Source: Paramacrobiotus richtersi (taxonomy: Eukaryota > Tardigrada > Eutardigrada > Parachela > Macrobiotidae). Taken from it: a stretch of 24,487 bases of DNA. Below, in pieces: positions 20,769-24,487 of this stretch (the stretch's first letter is position 1; every line of letters starts with the position of its first letter). The DNA is taken from assembly GCA_034698045.1 (NCBI GenBank), contig JAQGAU010000732.1:1-24487 (forward strand), in the 5' to 3' direction. Under the pieces are notes generated by a model. The model did no database searches and was not told where the DNA came from. It saw only the letters and a program-made list of their open reading frames with translations. Both the position numbers and the translations under genes were made by a program.

Positions 20769-22434
20769 TCACATCTCTTCGATGTTTCCGCTCATGAACT
20801 GAACAGTGCGCGTCGTCAGGCTCCGCAGTCCGCGAGGCACGGCGAAGTTGAGGCAGGACAGCGCCGACTTTACACTGGAAACGAAATCTTGTCGTTCATT
20901 AAGAAATCCCATGAATTATTCTATAATTTCTATAGACTGGACACAACATGTCATGTTTAGCGATAGAATGCATGTTCTACTTGTGACAACAGTGTCCTGC
21001 ATACCCGATGTTCCTCTACCAGACTACAGGTGAAAAAATGAACCCGCCGTATTTAAAATGCACGGTATTTAAAATGCAAACACAAGCCTGAACTCACGGC
21101 CTGACGTTGTTTCCCCATACTCTCTGAATAAGCGTCTGGAGTTCCGAAGCTGACATTACGACATACTTCGACATTTTTCTTATTTCTGCCACATCGAGTG
21201 TACGTCATCACTACTTCTGCCACCCCGCTTCCAGTGTTACCTGAACGAGCGTTGCAGACGCAGTGTATACACTGAGCGTGATGACTCACCAAGCAGGGTG
21301 ATTTAAAACTATGAGTGCGTATGGTCGATGTGGCAGAAATAAGAAAATGTCGAAGTATATGAAGACCATGAAGGCAGGATACCAGTTATCTTACCTCAAA
21401 TTGTCCACCATGATGTTCTCACAAGCCGTACACAATTCCGCAACAGCAAACTTGTCCGCCGCATTGTACACTTCTTCAGCAATTTCCGCAACTCGCTCAG
21501 CATCGGCTCGGTTTGTATACAGAAACTCCAGGAGGATCTCCAGAACGTTACCGTCGATATCATCAAGGTTGCAGTCAACGATGCCGTTCTGTTTCGTATC
21601 GGGCTGGAACATGGCCGCGAAGACGGTAGAGCGAGCGGCCAGGATGGAACGATAGCACGGGAATCGTTTTCCGTCGCGGGAAATCAGCACACAGTCTGTA
21701 TTACGGTTGGCGGGTTGCCCATCCCACAACTGCACGGGAAGCGACGATTCGTCGATGGTCGTAACTGTTGCAAAAGCGAGTTCCACGTCGAGGGTCTCAT
21801 TTGGTGCGATGATGTAGGACCAAGCGGTGCGAGCGTTCCTGATTTGAGCAATAGCATATTCATCTACTGCTACGAATCCCTTTCGTATTTCCCCTGCTCT
21901 AGAGATCCAGGATGCAAGCTCGTCACGCCCAGCATTGCCTTTGGCACTGAAATGTTGTCCCCTGAAACCAAACGATCTTTTATGGTCGATCCATGCGAAA
22001 AAGCAGTGAAGTTCTTTGCAAAAGTTTAAAAGTGAGACATTCGTTCTGACAGGGAACCCTCGGCGACCCAGAAACCACCACTAGTTTTTGGACACTTACA
22101 TGGCTGAAAAATGAACGACATCAGCTCCAGTCGCAATGAAGCCTTCCGGAGGAACGACTGCTGTAGATCCATCAAATGCCATGGTCTTCGTTTGCATATG
22201 ACGCCACATCCTCAGCTTGATCTGGAATATCCAGTCTCCACTGCAAAGACGTGGGGCGTCTGGAACGGGATCTAAACGCAGTTTCATCTGAAGCGAGCAT
22301 GTGGAAATGTTAGAAGATGTGAAGCTTTCCGTAACAACAAGTTCTTTGGATGGGATCTGGAAGTGAACCACACAGGCGGGACTCGTTGAGATCACTCCGC
22401 GGACACCATTTGCTTTATTAGAGGACGCCATCAT
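20769..22434 (-). CDS. BTB protein with divergent MATH-like N-terminal half (copy 2)
   Basis: Exons on the minus strand are 22434-22100, 21961-21395 and 20874-20769 (335 + 567 + 106 nt, 335 residues), identical exon by exon in length to copy 1. Donors are AT/GTAAGT and AG/GTAAGA; acceptors are GGTTTCAG and CGTTTCCAG. Two tandem ATGs open the frame (22434 and 22431). The MATH-like half reads VVHFQIPSKELVV, GDWIFQIKLRMW, ASWISRAGE and IIAPNETLDVELAF. The BTB domain at about 198-300 reads TDCVLISRDGKRFPC, ILAARSTVFAAMFQ, DDIDGNVLEILLEFLYTN and CTACENIMVDNL. The main local change from copy 1 is in the loop after FAAMFQ (PDTKQNGIV against HNMQEEGSV). The shared last exon (VKSALSCLNFAVPRGL) ends in GNIEEM. 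Copy number, length conservation and intact splice sites indicate a working gene. Its intron 2 is about 200 nt longer than in copy 1 because of an inverted-repeat insert. Confidence 0.87.
21163..21358. mobile_element. MITE-like element with 34-35 bp inverted ends
   Basis: 21163-21197 and 21325-21358 are inverted copies of each other over the full arm, differing by one T in a T-run (ATACTTCGACATTTT-type ends). The arms enclose about 127 bp with no coding potential. TA dinucleotides flank the inner ATACTTCG/CGAAGTAT ends, which fits a Tc1/mariner-type target. The element sits in intron 2 of BTB copy 2; the matching intron of copy 1 is about 200 nt shorter and lacks it. The family assignment is a guess from the ends and target only. 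Confidence 0.7.
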
Positions 22435-23343
22435 GTGTAGCGACAGGAGTAGCCCAGAAAATCTCCACAAAAAAAAACCTAGAGTGATCAAACAGTTTTG
22501 GTAGATTACGCAGAATCTGCACACAAAAATGGAAATGTGACTTGTGGTTATTTCATCAAACTGGCTAAAGCAGGATTTGACTAGACAGCATCAAATTGCC
22601 GACTCAGCTAAATACTGCGTTTAATTTTGCAGGCTGAAAGTCGACGCCCCCTTTCCGCACTCTCTTCTGAAGACGGCCAATCAACCGGGCCACTTACACT
22701 GATGTACGTATCGTAGTTGTCCCGGACATTTCAGAGACTGCGTTCCGGTACCGAAGAGTTTCGCAACCGCATGGTTCCAGTGCGCAGCTTTTTACAGCCG
22801 TTGCGCAATGCTCAGCAAACCACTACATACAATATTAAACTGTATAGATAAGGGTTTAGCACCAGGATGTTGAAAGCCATTTGGCCGTAGGATGCTGACA
22901 ATCAAGGTCACGAAATGCTTAAATGAGACAGCCACGAAGCGTTCTTACTCTGGAATGCTACGCATTCAATTTTGATTGAAATATGCGGTGCTGAAAAGTC
23001 GCATAACTCGTATCGTTTGTACTATTCCCATGGTTCGTGAATAATACTGTACCGTAGGTCCATAGTCTGAAAAGTTCAGTTCATTAATCGTGCCGGAATG
23101 GCATATGGCCAACTGTGAGCGCATAATATACAATTTTTAGAGCGAGTGAACTTAATAAGGGTAGTGAATATTGTGCGTCATTGATTCGACGAGCAATTAT
23201 TGATTGGAAGACTCGAAGCGGACGGAGCATTACCTACACTTCGATTCAGCAAAATCTCATCTATAGATATAGTTGTTTAGTGTTTAATGAGGTTTTACGT
23301 TCGCCAGTACAGGAAAACTCTATTACTCTTAGACCAGCTGACC
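22435..23343. other. Upstream region of BTB copy 2, duplicated flank
   Basis: This 0.9-kb stretch is a diverged copy of 13048-14200, in the same orientation relative to the minus-strand BTB gene. Anchors include 22981-23003 against 13941-13963 and a TATGGCCAACTGT-type block near 23103 against 14087. The side that carries BTB copy 3 in the first locus here carries the Agenet/F-box pseudogene. Confidence 0.6.
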
Positions 23344-24046
23344 ATGGCTGTAGCAAAAGTGAGAAAGGGACTACAGGTGAAGCGGTAAAGGGATAGAAGC
23401 GGACCAAGCGGTTCGGTTACGGTCCGATTCTTCATTCCCTAGCCGCCGCGATGTTAACGTACGGGGAGACAGCGGATTGCTGCATCGTGCATGGGCGTTT
23501 GTACAGGAAAATGACGGCCTGGTCATTCATTACGAGAATGGACAACCGTCCGTTTTCTTGCCATTTGGTGCAAAATATCGCTTTTAACCTAACTGACACC
23601 TCCAAAAGAAGCCTAAAATAAACGATTCCGCTGAAGTGTCGTGGCAGCTGAATTGCCGACGAGCCGTGGAGGTGGCATCCAGCAACTCGCATTTCACACG
23701 ATTGCCGACTTTTTCTCGGAGCTATTGGCTTCAATTGCGGATTTGTCAGAGCTTTCCTCCCGAACGGTGGCACAATAGCAGAACCGCAGAAAAACGTTTC
23801 TCTGCGGCAACGCCATTTCCCCTCTGATGCAGCAGAACTGTGGCAGCTTCTGGTGAAAAGCGGAGAGTATGCTAAAAATCGCGTCCAGTGTTATGGTTGG
23901 AGCTGAGAATGAGGGATCATCGGTTGGATGTGTTGAGAGAACCCGTACATCTTGCGAAACGGGATTTGCATCTCAACGATGCAATCAAAGCACTGCAACT
24001 CACGTATTATTTCCTCGTAAGAAAGTTGGTCCGTCCTAGACAGTAA
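23344..24046 (+). pseudogene. Decayed Agenet/F-box gene, middle deleted
   Basis: A short start exon (23344-23384, MAVAKVRKGLQVK plus a split Arg) joins across a 58-nt intron (GTAAAG to TTCCCTAG) in correct phase to 23443 onward. It then reads DVNVRGDSGLLHRAW, ENDGLVIHYENGQ and VFLPFGAKYRF, which is Agenet module 1. A TAA follows at 23585-23587, then a TGA, then NDSAEVSWQLN. A frameshift near 23655 leads to DEPWRWHPA, GFVRAFLPNGGTIAEP and RHFPSDAAEL, which is Agenet module 2, ending in a TGA at 23904-23906. The F-box and central region are missing. A last block to the TAA at 24044-24046 (LNDAIKALQLTYYFLVRKL) resembles the C-terminal exon of the F-box-like gene at 5.7 kb. Stops, frameshift and deletion make this a clear relic. 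Its clean start exon and first intron are the best model for how the intact paralogues begin. Confidence 0.8.
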
Positions 24047-24402
24047 AAATACTAATCATACAGCAGGACCAAGTTGCTGCCGTGACGTTCGGCTTTTATT
24101 ATAAAGTACGTCGATCGATATTTCGTGTAGTACATTTCATGACTGCGTATTGTAATCGACTGATTTGTCGTTCAGCTTGCATCTCCACCTGTAATACATA
24201 TTTGATGTATCTTTTCTCGACGAATGTTCTTCAATTTTTTGACTGTGCGATAGGAGCTTGAATCGCACATGCAGAACTGATGGCGTCCAATAAGTCTCGC
24301 TAACCTAAGATATTATGGTGACTAGCTCAGAGCTAGTAGCTCTACGAGTACGCGTCCTTTCAAGGCCCAAGGCTGGGATGTAAACAGGTGTTTTTGTGGG
24401 TT
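24047..24402. other. Intergenic, no gene seen
   Basis: This is the flank after the Agenet/F-box relic. It contains short palindromic runs near 24319-24345 (CTAGCTCAGAGCTAG). No coding frame was recognised. Confidence 0.4.
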
Positions 24403-24487
24403 CAGGTTTTAATGGCAGGGGGTAAAACCTGGCAATGGCAATTGCCACTGGCAACGCCAGCTGGCAATGGCAACGCATTTTTGGCAA
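24403..24487. repeat. Hairpin followed by GGCAA-rich repeat, runs off the window
   Basis: CAGGTTTTA at 24403-24411 pairs perfectly with TAAAACCTG at 24423-24431. From there to the window end the motif (T)GGCAA recurs many times, including an inverted GGCAATTGCC palindrome near 24437-24446. This looks like one edge of a repetitive element or minisatellite that continues outside the window. Confidence 0.7.

Overview
The window is animal nuclear DNA. Its genes are small, use short GT..AG introns (54 to about 520 nt, one possibly 1.6 kb) and sit on both strands. No rRNA, tRNA, CRISPR array or prokaryote-type operon was seen. The protein families (expanded BTB proteins, F-box-like proteins, a Nova/pasilla-type KH domain, a BTBD-type BTB protein) fit an invertebrate. 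A tardigrade or another ecdysozoan is my low-confidence guess, since nothing in the sequence fixes the taxon.

Layout. 1-3269: no intact gene. The minus strand at 1942-2642 holds four small exons of a Nova/pasilla-like KH domain with good splice sites but an in-frame TGA and a frame break. 3321-5746 (+): an F-box-like gene with a long repeat-bearing intron. 6988-8866 (+): a six-exon BTB-BACK protein of the BTBD type. 9510-10296 (+): a broken BTB paralogue. 11598-13047 (-) and 14325-15762 (+): two head-to-head three-exon BTB genes. 16575-16649 (-): an orphan relic of the third exon of the same family. 17813-19343 (-) and 19350-20635 (-): two tightly packed genes with two FMRP-type Agenet/Tudor modules followed by an F-box. 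20769-22434 (-): a near-copy of the 11.6 kb BTB gene. 23344-24046 (+): a decayed fourth Agenet/F-box copy. The remainder is non-coding.

Two paralogous families dominate. Family A (BTB, with a divergent MATH-like N-terminal half) has three intact genes with the same three-exon structure and splice phases, plus two relics. Family B (tandem Agenet plus F-box-like) has two clear genes, one N-terminally short gene and one pseudogene. In well-studied relatives BTB proteins recruit substrates to CUL3 and F-box proteins to SCF ligases, so the locus looks like a birth-and-death cluster of ubiquitin-ligase adaptors. That reading is inference from domains and layout. Exon joins were made by hand from splice signals, reading phase and comparison between paralogues inside the window.
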